A DNA stretch of 64,000 nucleotides from Modicisalibacter luteus DSM 23508 (GCF_000378505.1 NZ_KB899996.1:124001-188000), one strand, 5' to 3'; shown: positions 9,204-19,195, numbered from the stretch's first letter. Numbers and translations are program-made. The notes: generated by a model from the sequence alone, not told the origin.

Positions 9204-12178
9204 TACATTTTCCTCGGATTGGATAGCTGGGCGGGCGGCAGTACGTAATCACTACGCGCCCACTTGACCTCGACATTGACGCCCTGGGTCGGGGTACGAT
9301 GGCCATAGCGGTAATTGTTGCGCTTGAGTGGCGGTGCGCCTTTCTCCTTTGGCAATACTTCCAGCTGTACTGCCGTTTCCTTGAAAGCGGGCGTGTCGAC
9401 ATCCGGATCATGGTGCTCACCGGTGAGTGCATTGACCCCGGGCTTGCCTTGGTGAATTGGCAGGAACAAGGTATGGCCGCTGACCCGATCGGTGACCAGC
9501 GCGCGCACCTCAATGCTGTCGCGCCGAGAAGTCAGCTTCACCCAGGTGCCTTCCTCGATGCCGTGTTCAGCGGCCAGCTCCGGGCTGACCTCGACGAACC
9601 AGCCCGGTGCCTCATCCCAGATACGTGTCCCGCGTCCGGTCTGGTTGGTGGCCTGGAAGTGCTCGAGCATGCGGCCGTTATCCATCGAGAGCGGATACTC
9701 GTCATCGGGGGCCTCTTCCGGCTCCTCCCACTCCAACGGATGCAGGTTGGCCTTGCCGTCCTCGTTGGGAAAGCCATCGGTATAGAGCAGCGGCGAATCG
9801 CTGCCATCGGCCCTGACCGGCCATTGCAGTGACTTCCACCCTTCGAGCCGCTCGTAGGTCACCCCGGCGAACATCGGCGAAATACTGGCGCACTCTTCCA
9901 TGATCTGTGACGGATGAGTGTATCCCCAGTCGTGCCCCATGCGGGCGGCCAGTTCGGTGAGGATGCGCCAGTCGGGGCGGCTGTCGCCAAGCGGCGGCAG
10001 TACCTCATAGAAACGCTGGATACGCCGCTCGGTGTTGACGAAGGTGCCCTCCTTCTCGACGCTGGGCGTGCCCGGCAGCACCACATCGGCGAATTCGGCC
10101 GTGCGGCTCAGAAAGATATCCTGTACCACCAGGAAATCCAGATCGGTGAACGCCGAATGCACATTGTGCGAATCGGCGTCGGAGAACGCGGTTTCCTCGC
10201 CGATGATGTACATGGCCTTGAGCCTATTCGCAGCGGCCGACTGAACCATGAGGAAGTTGCCCTCTCCGACCTTGTCGGAAAGCTGCTCCTTGGGCACGCC
10301 CCAGCCCTTGGCCCAGCGCTCGCGGGCGGAGTCTTCGGAGACCTTCTCGTACCCCGGGTACATGTTACGCAGGCAGCCGAAGTCGCTCGCGCCCTGCACA
10401 TTGTTGTGACCGCGCATCGGGTAGCCACCCGTGCCGGGCTTGCCGTAGTTACCGGTCACCACCAACAGGTTCGATAGCGCCGTGCTGGTGTCCGAGCCGT
10501 GGCTGTGCTGGGTAATGCCCATCGCCCACAGCAGGCTGACACTCTTCGCCTTGCCGATCATCTCCGCCGCCTCGGTCAGTTCCTGCCTCGAGAGGCCAGT
10601 CTTTTCCTCGGCAAACTCCAGCGTGAATGGTTCCAGTGACTCACGATATTCGTCGACCTTGTTGACCCACTTGTCGAGGAATTCCTGATCCGCATAGCCG
10701 TGATCGAACATGTAGCGCGATAGCGCTGAGGCCCAGACCAGGTCGGTGCTCGCCTTGGGGCGCAGGAACAGGTCGGCACGCTCGGCCATCTCGTGCTTGC
10801 GCGGATCGACGACGATGACCTTCTGACCGCGCAGCTTCTGGGCCGCCTTGATGCGCGAAGCGATTACCGGGTGATTCTCTGCGGTATTGCTACCGACGAT
10901 GACCACCACCTCGGCTTTTTCGAGATCCTCGATGGAGCCGGCATCACCGCCGTAGCCGACGGTACGGAACAGGCCCTTGGTGGCCGGGTTCTGGCAATAG
11001 CGCGATGAGTTGTCGACGCTGTTGGTGCCGATGATCAGGCGGGCGATCTTCTGGGTCAGGTAGGCTTCTTCGTTACTCGCCTTGCTCGAACCGATGAAGC
11101 CCAGGCTGTCCGGCCCGTACTTGTCGCGGGTCTCGATCAAACGGCGGGCAACCAGATCCAGCGCCTCGTCCCAGCCAGCCTCGCGGAAACGCCCGTTCTC
11201 GCGGATCAGCGGCATGGTCAGACGTTCTTCACTGTTGACGAAGTCCCAGGCAAACTTGCCCTTGATACACGTCGAGATGCCGTTGGCCGGCGCTTCAGCG
11301 ACAGGCTGCACCTTCAGGATGTGGCGATCCCGAGTCCACATTTCGAAGGAACAGCCCACACCGCAGTAAGTACACACTGTCTTGGTGCGCTTGATCTCGG
11401 GCTGGCGCCAATGCATGTCCATCTTGGACAGGCCAGTGACCGGCGTAGCCCCGGTAGTGGTCTCGAGGGTCTTGATGATGTCGATCATCGGCCGCTTGAG
11501 CGATTGCGGCATCGAGGTGAAGGGGCCGGCATCCGGCTGCATGGTGTTTTCCATCAGCGCGTTGCAGGGGCAGACCGTGACGCAGTGACCGCAATGCACA
11601 CAGCTGGAGTCGTCGATCTGCTTACCGCCGTCCCACAATACTCGCGGGTCCTCCATCGAATAATCGATCGATAGCGTCTCGTTGACCTCGACGTTCTGGC
11701 AGGCCTCTACACAACGCCCGCACAGGATGCACTGGTCGGGATCGTAGGTATAGAACGGGCTCGAGGTGTCCTTCTCATAGGGCTTGCGCTGGAATTCATA
11801 GCGCTGGATGGGGATGCCCATCTCCGCCATGGTGTTGTGCAGCGTACAGTCGCCGGTGTTGTTCTCGCACACCGTGCAGTAGAGTTCGTGCTTGCTCAGC
11901 AGACGATCCATGCCTTCGTGGCGGGCGGACACGGCAAACTCGTTCTGGCTGGTGATCGTCAGTCCTTCCTGCGAGCGCAGCGTGCAACCACGTTTGAGTT
12001 CGCCATCGACTTCGACCCAGCAAGAATCGCAGGTTTCCAGCGGGCCCAGCGAGGGGTGATAACATACATGGGGCAAGTCGATATCGTGAGACTCGAGAAA
12101 ATCGACAAGCGGCATGTCCGCCTTACCTGACAACCGTTTGCCGTCGAAGATGATCGTGCAGTCGTTGTCCTTGGCCAT
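9203..12178 (-). CDS. Formate dehydrogenase, molybdopterin catalytic subunit
   Basis: 991-residue cytosolic enzyme oxidising formate to CO2. A plant-type 2Fe-2S domain comes first (Cys39, 50, 53, 65), then a His-Cys3 type cluster region (Cys101, 104, 111), two 4Fe-4S ferredoxin motifs (Cys150/153/156/160 and Cys193/196/199/203), a 4Fe-4S motif of the molybdopterin domain (Cys269/272/276/304), and the catalytic cysteine in SRYCQNPAT at 395, which is Cys and not selenocysteine. The C-terminal dinucleotide-binding domain follows. ATG 12178 is preferred; the frame stays open to 12397, but that stretch is not protein-like. No signal peptide is visible. It resembles Bacillus YjgC/YrhE more than the multi-subunit FdsABG enzymes, since no FdsB/FdsG-like gene is adjacent. 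Confidence 0.93.
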   Translation of the reverse strand: MAKDNDCTIIFDGKRLSGKADMPLVDFLESHDIDLPHVCYHPSLGPLETCDSCWVEVDGELKRGCTLRSQEGLTITSQNEFAVSARHEGMDRLLSKHELYCTVCENNTGDCTLHNTMAEMGIPIQRYEFQRKPYEKDTSSPFYTYDPDQCILCGRCVEACQNVEVNETLSIDYSMEDPRVLWDGGKQIDDSSCVHCGHCVTVCPCNALMENTMQPDAGPFTSMPQSLKRPMIDIIKTLETTTGATPVTGLSKMDMHWRQPEIKRTKTVCTYCGVGCSFEMWTRDRHILKVQPVAEAPANGISTCIKGKFAWDFVNSEERLTMPLIRENGRFREAGWDEALDLVARRLIETRDKYGPDSLGFIGSSKASNEEAYLTQKIARLIIGTNSVDNSSRYCQNPATKGLFRTVGYGGDAGSIEDLEKAEVVVIVGSNTAENHPVIASRIKAAQKLRGQKVIVVDPRKHEMAERADLFLRPKASTDLVWASALSRYMFDHGYADQEFLDKWVNKVDEYRESLEPFTLEFAEEKTGLSRQELTEAAEMIGKAKSVSLLWAMGITQHSHGSDTSTALSNLLVVTGNYGKPGTGGYPMRGHNNVQGASDFGCLRNMYPGYEKVSEDSARERWAKGWGVPKEQLSDKVGEGNFLMVQSAAANRLKAMYIIGEETAFSDADSHNVHSAFTDLDFLVVQDIFLSRTAEFADVVLPGTPSVEKEGTFVNTERRIQRFYEVLPPLGDSRPDWRILTELAARMGHDWGYTHPSQIMEECASISPMFAGVTYERLEGWKSLQWPVRADGSDSPLLYTDGFPNEDGKANLHPLEWEEPEEAPDDEYPLSMDNGRMLEHFQATNQTGRGTRIWDEAPGWFVEVSPELAAEHGIEEGTWVKLTSRRDSIEVRALVTDRVSGHTLFLPIHQGKPGVNALTGEHHDPDVDTPAFKETAVQLEVLPKEKGAPPLKRNNYRYGHRTPTQGVNVEVKWARSDYVLPPAQLSNPRKM

Positions 12179-12646
12179 GGGACGGTTGGCTCCTCGTCGG
12201 GGCCCGCCAGTCACGGATAGCGAGCCGTTTGTTCCTTCAGTTCGATCAGCAAGACCGATATCCTGACGGAGCCTTCGGCCATTATTCGGACCCACGCAGG
12301 AGAGACGAGACACCAGCCAATGACACTCATGGTATCTGATCAGAACGTGAACCAAGGGATGCTGCGAAGGCAGGAAAGCAGTGAGCGCCCCGAACATCCC
12401 TGCCAGGTACCAATTCGCTCCGTCTCATGAACCGTAGTCAAAGCCTTCAGGCTTGTCTAAGCACGAGCCGGCTCTAGAACCGATACATACAGTACGGAAC
12501 AAAAAGCTACACAGACGCGATATCCCAGGGTCGCGATGGCTACCCCGCTGGCCCCGAATAGATGTTAGCCTTCACTTACCGGCAAGGAACGACCGGCGCA
12601 ATCAGGTCGACATCGAGCGATGCCGAGCCTTTGGAGAGTTTTGGAA
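12179..12646. other. Divergent spacer between fdh and the small membrane protein gene
   Basis: 468 bases without a convincing gene. It must hold the divergent promoters. A weak ribosome site (GAGGAG about 11 bases before the fdh ATG) is the only clear signal. I found no hairpin, repeat or RNA gene in it. Confidence 0.5.
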
Positions 12647-13153
12647 ATGCGTAACTTCTTTCTGCTGCGTCGCCCGCTACCGCGGCGAACCGTGGTCTTC
12701 TGCCACTTGGTGGCCCAGGTGGCATTACTGCTCAATGGCGCACTCTGGCTCGCCTGGCAAACCCCTTGGCTGACCGAAACCAGTTGGCTTGAAGCGTGGC
12801 CGAGCCTGGCCCTTGGCGGAGGCCTGCTGCTAATTGCCGTCGTCGGGGTTCGCCTACTCGCCGACCTGCTCATGCTGCCGCACTACGTTGCCGGTGGCTT
12901 GCGCCAGGGATTCATGCCCGGTGCGGTGATGACCCGCTCGTTCGATCGGCGCCCTGCGGTCCATGACCCGCATGAGACCTGGGTCAATGACACCCGACCG
13001 ACCGGCCAGCCAGCAATTCTGGATGAAGAGGCCGTCGGCAACGCACGGGTGATTCAGCCTCGCCGTCCCTTTTCCACCCGCCAGGGCGCTGGTGAGAAGG
13101 CGGATAGCGAGGCTGCCGTCGCGTCAACGCCTCGCCAGGAACCCAAGTTTTGA
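12647..13153 (+). CDS. Small membrane protein of unknown function
   Basis: 168 residues counted from ATG 12647, which follows GGAG by about 10 bases. It begins MRNFFLLRRPLPRR, has two hydrophobic segments (about residues 18-38 and 52-76), and then a soluble, proline- and arginine-rich tail of about 90 residues that looks disordered. I do not recognise a family. It is divergent from the formate dehydrogenase gene and convergent with the amino-acid importer, so no operon partner suggests a function. A further in-frame start at 12620 would add 9 residues. Confidence 0.6.
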   Translation: MRNFFLLRRPLPRRTVVFCHLVAQVALLLNGALWLAWQTPWLTETSWLEAWPSLALGGGLLLIAVVGVRLLADLLMLPHYVAGGLRQGFMPGAVMTRSFDRRPAVHDPHETWVNDTRPTGQPAILDEEAVGNARVIQPRRPFSTRQGAGEKADSEAAVASTPRQEPKF

Positions 13154-13167
13154 CGAGGCGTCGGCAC

Positions 13168-13198
13168 GGGCTCGCCTTGGGAGGTTCCAGGCGAGCCC
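13168..13198. terminator. Hairpin between convergent genes
   Basis: 10-bp stem GGGCTCGCCT / AGGCGAGCCC with an 11-base loop, between the stops of the small membrane protein gene and the importer ATPase gene. No T run follows on either strand. Confidence 0.55.
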
Positions 13199-13204
13199 CC
13201 GTGT

Positions 13205-13969
13205 TCAATGGCCAAGGATCTGACTGAGAAACAGTTGGGTTCGCTCGGAACGAGGGTTGTTGAAAAAGCTTTCCGGTGGGGCCTGCTCGATGATCTGGCC
13301 TTGGTCCATGAAAATCACCCGATCGGCTACGGTCTTGGCGAAGCCCATCTCGTGGGTTACACAGAGCATGGTCATGCCTTCGTGGGCCAGCTCGACCATG
13401 ACATCGAGCACTTCCTTGATCATCTCGGGGTCGAGTGCCGAGGTGGGCTCATCGAACAGCATCACATCGGGGCGCATGCACAGCGCCCGGGCGATGGCTA
13501 CGCGCTGCTGCTGTCCTCCGGAAAGCTGACCGGGATACTTGTACGCCTGATCGGCGATCTGCACCCGCTCGAGATACTCCATGGCCAGCGTCTCTGCTTC
13601 GCGGCGAGGCTTCTTTTGTACCCAGACCTGAGACAGGCAGCAATTTTCCAGCACGCTCAGGTGCGGGAACAGGTTGAAATGCTGGAACACCATGCCGACC
13701 TGCCGGCGAATCTGCTCGATACGCTTGACGTCCTGCGTCATCAGGACCCCGCCGACTATGATCTCTCCCTGCTGATGCTCTTCAAGGTGGTTGATACAGC
13801 GAATCAATGTCGACTTACCCGACCCCGACGGACCGCAGATGACGATGCGCTCACCGCGGGCTACCGTCAGATCGATGTCGCGCAGAACATGGAAATCTCC
13901 ATACCACTTGTTGAGCCGCTTGATCTCGATCATCGGCTCGTTGCTGGCACTTGCCGCCGGAGTGTTCAT
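13205..13969 (-). CDS. aapP: Amino-acid ABC importer ATP-binding protein (AapP-like)
   Basis: 254-residue ATPase of a polar amino-acid importer. Walker [10 protein letters not shown], signature [15 protein letters not shown], Walker [15 protein letters not shown] and the H-loop in CVTHEMGFA are all intact. The ATG at 13969 is chosen because GAGGA lies 8 bases upstream; a TTG five codons earlier is also possible. It is the last gene of a four-gene operon with two permeases and a binding protein. The set corresponds to the general L-amino-acid permease AapJQMP of rhizobia, or BztABCD. Confidence 0.93.
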   Translation of the reverse strand: MNTPAASASNEPMIEIKRLNKWYGDFHVLRDIDLTVARGERIVICGPSGSGKSTLIRCINHLEEHQQGEIIVGGVLMTQDVKRIEQIRRQVGMVFQHFNLFPHLSVLENCCLSQVWVQKKPRREAETLAMEYLERVQIADQAYKYPGQLSGGQQQRVAIARALCMRPDVMLFDEPTSALDPEMIKEVLDVMVELAHEGMTMLCVTHEMGFAKTVADRVIFMDQGQIIEQAPPESFFNNPRSERTQLFLSQILGH

Positions 13970-14047
13970 TGTCGTTATCCTCAAACGTAAGTCAGTGATG
14001 GCGTCGGATACGACACGCTGGTGAGTTCAGCCCGTGCCGTGCCGATA

Positions 14048-15157
14048 TTAGCGCTTGTGCCCGGTATGCAATTTGCGCTCGATATACTGGCTGTAGCGCG
14101 ACATGCTGAAGCAGAAGATCCAGAACACCAGCGCGGCAAAAACATACCCCTCAGTGGCGAACCCCAGCCAGCTAGGGTCAGTCAGACCGGCGCGAATGAT
14201 CGCCAGCAAATCGAACAAACCGATGATCAGTACCAACGAGGTATCCTTGAACAACGCAATGAAGGTGTTGACGATTCCTGGAATGACCAGCTTCAACGCC
14301 TGCGGAAGAATGATCAGCCCCATCCGCTGCCAGTAACCCAGCCCCAGCGCCTGGCCAGCCTCGTTCTGCCCCTTGTCGATGGCCTGCAAGCCACCACGCA
14401 CCACCTCGGCCATATAGGCGCTCCAGAAGAACATGATGCCGACCAGTGCGCGTAGCAACTTGTCGAACTCGACTTCCGTAGGTACGAACAGAGGCAACAT
14501 CACCGAGGCCATGAACAATACGGTGATCAGCGGCACCCCACGCCAGAACTCGATGAAAACGACACAGACGCTCTTTACAAGCGGCATGCTGGAGCGTCGT
14601 CCCAAAGCCAGGATGATGCCCAGCGGCAGCGAGCCGGCAATCCCTATCGTAGCGATTGCCAGGGTCAGCATCAGACCGCCCCATTCCCGGGTCGGGACGT
14701 AAGTCAGGCCGAAGGAGCCGCCGATCAACAGGACATAAGCGATCACAGGAAAGCCAACCAGCGCAAACAGGCCAACCCAACGCTTGTAAGGGAGACGAGG
14801 AATCACCAGCCAAGCAACCAGAATCGCCAGCATGGCGAAGACGATATCGACACGCCAGCGCGCGGCAGGCGGGTAGAACCCGTAAACGATCGTCTCGAAA
14901 CGCGCCGAGATGAAGACCCAGCAGGCCCCCTCCCCGGTACAGTCCGCGCGTGTCTGGCCAATCCAATCGGCCTGAAACACACTCCACTGGAGCATTGGCC
15001 AGAGCGCCCAGGCCAGAAGCGCCGCGGTAATGACCGTAACCGCACTGTTGATTGGCCCATTGAAAAGATTCTTGTGCAGCCAGCCGAGAACGCCACTACG
15101 CAGATCTGGTGGCCGGCGGGCCTCGATCATTCGCTCATAAGCCGAGGTCGTAGTCAT
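14048..15157 (-). CDS. aapM: Amino-acid ABC importer permease (AapM-like)
   Basis: 369-residue inner-membrane permease. Conserved HisM/AapM features include the EAA-like loop RGGLQAIDKGQNEAGQALGLGYWQRMGLIILPQAL and several transmembrane spans, with a long N-terminal extension (about 130 residues, with extra spans) typical of AapM/BztC proteins. The stop of the upstream permease gene is one base from this start, so the two are co-translated and probably pair as a heterodimer. A 78-base gap separates it from the ATPase gene. Confidence 0.93.
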   Translation of the reverse strand: MTTTSAYERMIEARRPPDLRSGVLGWLHKNLFNGPINSAVTVITAALLAWALWPMLQWSVFQADWIGQTRADCTGEGACWVFISARFETIVYGFYPPAARWRVDIVFAMLAILVAWLVIPRLPYKRWVGLFALVGFPVIAYVLLIGGSFGLTYVPTREWGGLMLTLAIATIGIAGSLPLGIILALGRRSSMPLVKSVCVVFIEFWRGVPLITVLFMASVMLPLFVPTEVEFDKLLRALVGIMFFWSAYMAEVVRGGLQAIDKGQNEAGQALGLGYWQRMGLIILPQALKLVIPGIVNTFIALFKDTSLVLIIGLFDLLAIIRAGLTDPSWLGFATEGYVFAALVFWIFCFSMSRYSQYIERKLHTGHKR

Positions 15158-15158
15158 C

Positions 15159-16337
15159 TCAGCGCTCCTTCAGCAGGGTGCGGGCGTTGTAGATATTCAT
15201 TAACGCCGACACCAGCAAACTGATTATCAAGTAAACGGCCATGGTCATGGCCACGATCTCGATGGCCTGGCCGGTCTGGTTGAGGGCTGTCCCGGCAAAG
15301 ACGGCCACCAGGTCGGGGTAACCGATGGCCGTGGCTAGCGACGAATTCTTGATGAGATTCAGGTACTGGCTGGTCAGCTGCGGCACGATGACTCGCATCG
15401 CCTGGGGAATCACCACTTTGCGCAAGGTAATACTGCCGGGCAGGCTCAGCGAGTTGGCGGCTTCAACCTGGCCGTGGGGAACCGACTGGATTCCCGAACG
15501 CACGATCTCAGCAATGAATGACGCCGTGTAGATCGATAGCGCCAGCCATAAAGCCATGAACTCGGGAATGATCGTGACCCCACCGCGGAAGTTGAACCCC
15601 GTCAGCTCGGGAACTGACCACTCCAGCGGCATGCCGGTGACCAGAAAGATGGCTAGCGGCACGCCGATGATCGTGGCAGTTCCCAGCCAGTAAATCGGCA
15701 GGGCCTTACCCGTACGCGCCTGACGCCGCCGTGCGAAGACCGCTAACGCTATCGTGATCACGATAGCGGCCAGCAGGGCCCAGGGTGTCGCTGCGAATCC
15801 CGGCAGCGGCTGAGGGTCCGGCATGACCAGACCACGCACGTTGGAAAAGAAGGTATCGAAGACAGACAGGCTTTGGCGCGGACTGGGCAGCGCCTGAAGT
15901 ACAGCGAAATACCAGAACAGGATCTGCACCAGCAGCGGAATATTGCGGAAGGTCTCAACAAAGGCTGCCGCGAGCTTGGCCAGCAGCCAGTTTGTGGATA
16001 GACGTGCGATCCCCACCGCAAAGCCGATGATGGTCGCGGCGATGATGCCCATGATCGATACGAGCAACGTATTCAGCAGCCCGACGACAAACGTGCGTGC
16101 ATACGTGCTGTCGCCGGAATAGTCGATCAGGGTCTGCGGGATCGAGAAGCCGGCTCGCTCGTTGAGAAAACCAAACCCAGTAGTGATGCCCCGGGATTCC
16201 AGGTTGGCCATCGTGTTGAGCACGATCATCGTAATCAGCGCAAGTAGCGCCAATAGCAGGATCGCCTGGAACACCAGGGCCCGAAAGGCAGGGTCACGCC
16301 ATAGCGCCCCCCGCTTGCGGGAAGAAGAACGCAGCAT
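15159..16337 (-). CDS. aapQ: Amino-acid ABC importer permease (AapQ-like)
   Basis: 392-residue membrane permease. The C-terminal half has the EAA-type loop RSGIQSVPHGQVEAANSLSL, and the N-terminal part carries the additional membrane region that distinguishes AapQ/BztB from short HisQ-type permeases. AGAGG lies 6 bases before the ATG. It lies between the binding-protein gene and the second permease gene in one transcriptional direction. The substrate is inferred only from family membership: L-amino acids in general, perhaps glutamate or aspartate. Confidence 0.93.
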   Translation of the reverse strand: MLRSSSRKRGALWRDPAFRALVFQAILLLALLALITMIVLNTMANLESRGITTGFGFLNERAGFSIPQTLIDYSGDSTYARTFVVGLLNTLLVSIMGIIAATIIGFAVGIARLSTNWLLAKLAAAFVETFRNIPLLVQILFWYFAVLQALPSPRQSLSVFDTFFSNVRGLVMPDPQPLPGFAATPWALLAAIVITIALAVFARRRQARTGKALPIYWLGTATIIGVPLAIFLVTGMPLEWSVPELTGFNFRGGVTIIPEFMALWLALSIYTASFIAEIVRSGIQSVPHGQVEAANSLSLPGSITLRKVVIPQAMRVIVPQLTSQYLNLIKNSSLATAIGYPDLVAVFAGTALNQTGQAIEIVAMTMAVYLIISLLVSALMNIYNARTLLKER

Positions 16338-16367
16338 ATCGAGCCTCTGACACGGTTACACGAAAGG

Positions 16368-16395
16368 GCACCACACATGTCGCCACGTGTGGTGC
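16368..16395 (-). other. Intra-operon hairpin between aapJ and aapQ
   Basis: 9-bp stem GCACCACAC / GTGTGGTGC with a 10-base loop in the 80-base gap after the binding-protein gene. It lacks a T run. Such hairpins commonly protect the upstream message and raise binding-protein level relative to the permeases, which is my inference here. Confidence 0.6.
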
Positions 16396-16417
16396 AAACT
16401 GCCTTGGTCAGCCAGTG

Positions 16418-17446
16418 TCAGCGAACCGGCGGCGCGTAGAGAATGCCACCTTCGTTCCACAGCGCGTTCATGCCACGGCTAATGTTCAGCGGGGATTCCT
16501 CGCCCACGGTGTGGCTGAAGACTTCGCCGTAGTTGCCCACATGCTTGAGGATGTTATAGGCCCAATCATTGGACAGCCCCAGCTGCTCGCCATAGTTGCC
16601 ATCGACGCCAAGCAGACGAGCCACCTGTGGACTCGGCGGATCGTTCCGCATGTCGTCGACATTTTCGCTGGTCACGCCCAGCTCTTCGGCATTGATCATG
16701 GCGAAGATCGTCCATTTGACGATATCGAACCACTGATCATCACCCTGGCGGACTACCGGACCGAGCGGCTCCTTGGAGATCAGGTTTTCAAGAATCTCGA
16801 CGCTGTCAGGGTTCGGCAATTGCAGACGCAGCGCACTGAGCTGTGAGGTGTCGGATGTCAATACATCGCAACGGCCACTGGCGAAGCCCTGCGCGGTCTG
16901 GTCAGGCGTATCGAACGTAACCGTATCGATGTTGATATTGCGCGAGGGGAAGTAGTCAGCCAGGTTGAGTTCATGTGTCGTGCCTGACTGGATACAGATG
17001 GATGCCCCGTCGAGGTCTTCCAGGTTTTTAATCCCCAGGCTCTTGTCGAGCATGAAGCCCTGGCCATCGTAGAAGGTAGTGGTGGTGAAGTTGAGCCCCA
17101 GCGAATTGTCGCGGGTAGCCGTCCAGGTAGTGTTGCGTGAGAGCACGTCGATTTCGCCGGACTGCAGGGCCGTGAAGCGCTCCTTGGCGGTTAGCGGGGT
17201 GAAAACGACTTTCTCAGGATCATTGAAGATGGCCGCTGCAATGCCGCGACAGGTTTCGACATCCAGGCCCTGCCATGTACCGTTCTCATTGGTGGATGAG
17301 AAACCCGAAAGCCCCACGTTGACCCCACAATTAAGGTTTCCGCGCGCTTCGACATCATCGAGCGTTGCTGCCTGAACGCTGGAAATGCCCCCAGTGAAAG
17401 CCAGGGCCATCGGTAATGCGAACAGGATTTTGTTTTTATCGATCAT
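16418..17446 (-). CDS. aapJ: Amino-acid ABC importer periplasmic binding protein (AapJ-like)
   Basis: 342-residue type 3 solute-binding protein. A signal peptide (residues 1-26, ending SSVQA) is followed by a mature protein with GNLNCGVNVGLSGFS and DVETCRGIAAAIFNDPEKV, the family's N-terminal pattern. Cysteine pairs expected for AapJ are present. AGGAG about 9 bases upstream of ATG 17446 sets the start; a start 11 codons upstream would spoil the signal peptide. It is the first gene of the importer operon and delivers amino acids to the AapQ/AapM permease pair. Confidence 0.94.
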   Translation of the reverse strand: MIDKNKILFALPMALAFTGGISSVQAATLDDVEARGNLNCGVNVGLSGFSSTNENGTWQGLDVETCRGIAAAIFNDPEKVVFTPLTAKERFTALQSGEIDVLSRNTTWTATRDNSLGLNFTTTTFYDGQGFMLDKSLGIKNLEDLDGASICIQSGTTHELNLADYFPSRNINIDTVTFDTPDQTAQGFASGRCDVLTSDTSQLSALRLQLPNPDSVEILENLISKEPLGPVVRQGDDQWFDIVKWTIFAMINAEELGVTSENVDDMRNDPPSPQVARLLGVDGNYGEQLGLSNDWAYNILKHVGNYGEVFSHTVGEESPLNISRGMNALWNEGGILYAPPVR

Positions 17447-17702
17447 GTAGGTAGAACTCCTATCTTTATTTTTAGTCACACTTGGTTACTTGCACTACAA
17501 CATTAGCAAAGACCCTGCCATTTCACCCAGACCAACGAGGCAAACGCCTGTCCAACGCAAAATCCCGGCCTGTTTCTCAGCGAGCCTGCAAGGCGCGCTG
17601 TATAAAAAAGGCAATGACAGTGCACCGTGGTGAACGTCCGCACCAGTATGGCTCAGTAGCCTATTGCCCGAAGCGGCTTGGCTGTACGCCATTGCGTGGT
17701 TT

Positions 17703-18068
17703 TTAACCATGCCAGGGGAAAACACGCCGGGACATAATCAGAGCCACCAGCCCCAACGCAGCTCCTAGCGCGTTGGCCAGCATGTCGGCAGGATCCGCCC
17801 CGAGGCGTCCGGGCACGGCAATCTGTGCAAACTCGATCACAACACCGTAGGCCGAGACCATCCCCCAGGCAAGCATGGCACGTATCCCTGCCAGTCCGGT
17901 CAGCAGCGCCAACACAGCGTAACCGGCGAAATGATTGAACTTGTCCCAGGGCAGGCTCTGGGGCATTTCGTCACCCGGTGTCAGGCTGCCGATGGCGATA
18001 GCCACCGCACCGGCAACCGCCGCTACGGCCCACAGTCGTCGGTCGCGGTAGAGCGCGCGCCATGTCAT
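17703..18068 (-). CDS. VanZ-like family membrane protein
   Basis: 121 residues with four hydrophobic segments and the VanZ-like pattern [19 protein letters not shown] plus [21 protein letters not shown] near the C-terminus. The start codon overlaps the hemE stop (ATGA), so it is translated from the hemE message. VanZ-like proteins are widespread; the name comes from a glycopeptide-resistance accessory protein and does not imply resistance here. The function is unknown, and the link to heme synthesis is positional only. Confidence 0.85.
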   Translation of the reverse strand: MTWRALYRDRRLWAVAAVAGAVAIAIGSLTPGDEMPQSLPWDKFNHFAGYAVLALLTGLAGIRAMLAWGMVSAYGVVIEFAQIAVPGRLGADPADMLANALGAALGLVALIMSRRVFPWHG

Positions 18069-19129
18069 GACGTGTGATAAGCCGGGCTGAGCTCGTGCAG
18101 GGCTTCCATGAATGCCGTGACATGCTCCGGATCGGTGAACTGGCTGATGCCATGCCCAAGGTTGAAGATGTGCCCCGTGCCTTCGCCATAGCTATCGAGG
18201 ATGCGCGCCACTTCAGTGCGGATCGCGGCGGGATGGGCAAACAGCACGTTGGGATCGAGGTTGCCCTGCAGCGCTACGCGATGGCCGACTCTGGCACGTG
18301 CATCGGCCAGTTCCGTGGTCCAGTCCAGACCCACGGCATCGGCCCCGGTCGAGGCGATATGCTCGAGCCACTGGCCACCGTTCTTGGTGAACAGGATGAC
18401 CGGAACCCGGCGACCTTCGTGCTCGCGGATCAGCCCGGCAACGATCTGTTCCATATAACGCAGCGAGAATTCACGATACGCGGGAGTGGTCAGCGTTCCG
18501 CCCCAGGTGTCGAAGATCTGGACCACCTGGGCGCCAGCACGGATCTGCGCGTTGAGGTAGTCGGTCACCGATTGAGCGAGCAGGCCGAGCAGCTGATGCA
18601 TGGTATCGGGGTTGCCATAGAGCATCGACTTGACGTGGCGGAAGTCCTTGCTGGAAGCCCCTTCCACCATGTAGGTGGCCAGCGTCCAGGGGCTGCCCGA
18701 GAAGCCGATTAGCGGCACTCGGCCATTGAGTTCTCGGCGGATAGTCGAAACCGCCTTCATCACATAACCCAGGTCGCGCTCGGCGTCCGGCAGCGTCAGC
18801 GCCTCGACGTCCTCGGCAGTGCGCACCGGCTTACGGAACTTCGGGCCTTCACCGGTCTCGAAGTACAACCCCAGCCCCATGGCATCGGGGATGGTGAGAA
18901 TATCCGAGAACAGGATGGCTGCATCCAGCGGATAGCGCTCCAGCGGCTGCAGCGTGACCTCACAGGCGCGATCGGCATCACGGCACAGGTCCATGAAGCT
19001 GCCCGCCTCGCCACGAACCTGGCGGTACTCGGGCAGGTAACGACCGGCCTGGCGCATCATCCAGACAGGCGTACGATCCACTGGTTGGCGGGCCAGGGCG
19101 CGGAGAAAGCGGTCGTTCTTGAGTTCCAT
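18065..19129 (-). CDS. hemE: Uroporphyrinogen decarboxylase
   Basis: 354 residues, the same length as E. coli HemE. It decarboxylates the four acetate side chains of uroporphyrinogen III to give coproporphyrinogen III in cytosolic heme synthesis. The signature [18 protein letters not shown] near the N-terminus and [16 protein letters not shown] in the middle are conserved. The start at 19129 (MELKNDRF) matches the family; a GTG five codons upstream is possible. It is divergent from ribA and coupled to the VanZ-like gene. Confidence 0.97.
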   Translation of the reverse strand: MELKNDRFLRALARQPVDRTPVWMMRQAGRYLPEYRQVRGEAGSFMDLCRDADRACEVTLQPLERYPLDAAILFSDILTIPDAMGLGLYFETGEGPKFRKPVRTAEDVEALTLPDAERDLGYVMKAVSTIRRELNGRVPLIGFSGSPWTLATYMVEGASSKDFRHVKSMLYGNPDTMHQLLGLLAQSVTDYLNAQIRAGAQVVQIFDTWGGTLTTPAYREFSLRYMEQIVAGLIREHEGRRVPVILFTKNGGQWLEHIASTGADAVGLDWTTELADARARVGHRVALQGNLDPNVLFAHPAAIRTEVARILDSYGEGTGHIFNLGHGISQFTDPEHVTAFMEALHELSPAYHTS

Positions 19130-19186
19130 CGGGGATCTCGTCACCTCGCGAATTTGCCATCATTGTAACGGATGGGGCTGGCCGCC

Positions 19187-19195
19187 TGTTATAAT
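19187..19195 (+). promoter_or_regulatory. Extended -10 promoter of ribA
   Basis: TGTTATAAT, a perfect -10 hexamer with the extended TG element, about 45 bases before the ribA start codon. A TTGTAA upstream sits 21 bases away, too far for a standard -35, so recognition probably relies on the extended -10. Confidence 0.6.

Noticed and set aside
12179-12397. Possible longer start for formate dehydrogenase
   Set aside because: The frame stays open upstream of 12178, but those 73 residues do not look like the family N-terminus and would place the start far from the 2Fe-2S domain.
17703-18068. Glycopeptide-resistance gene vanZ
   Set aside because: Only the VanZ-like fold is shared; there are no vanHAX-type ligase or sensor genes nearby, so no resistance role is claimed.
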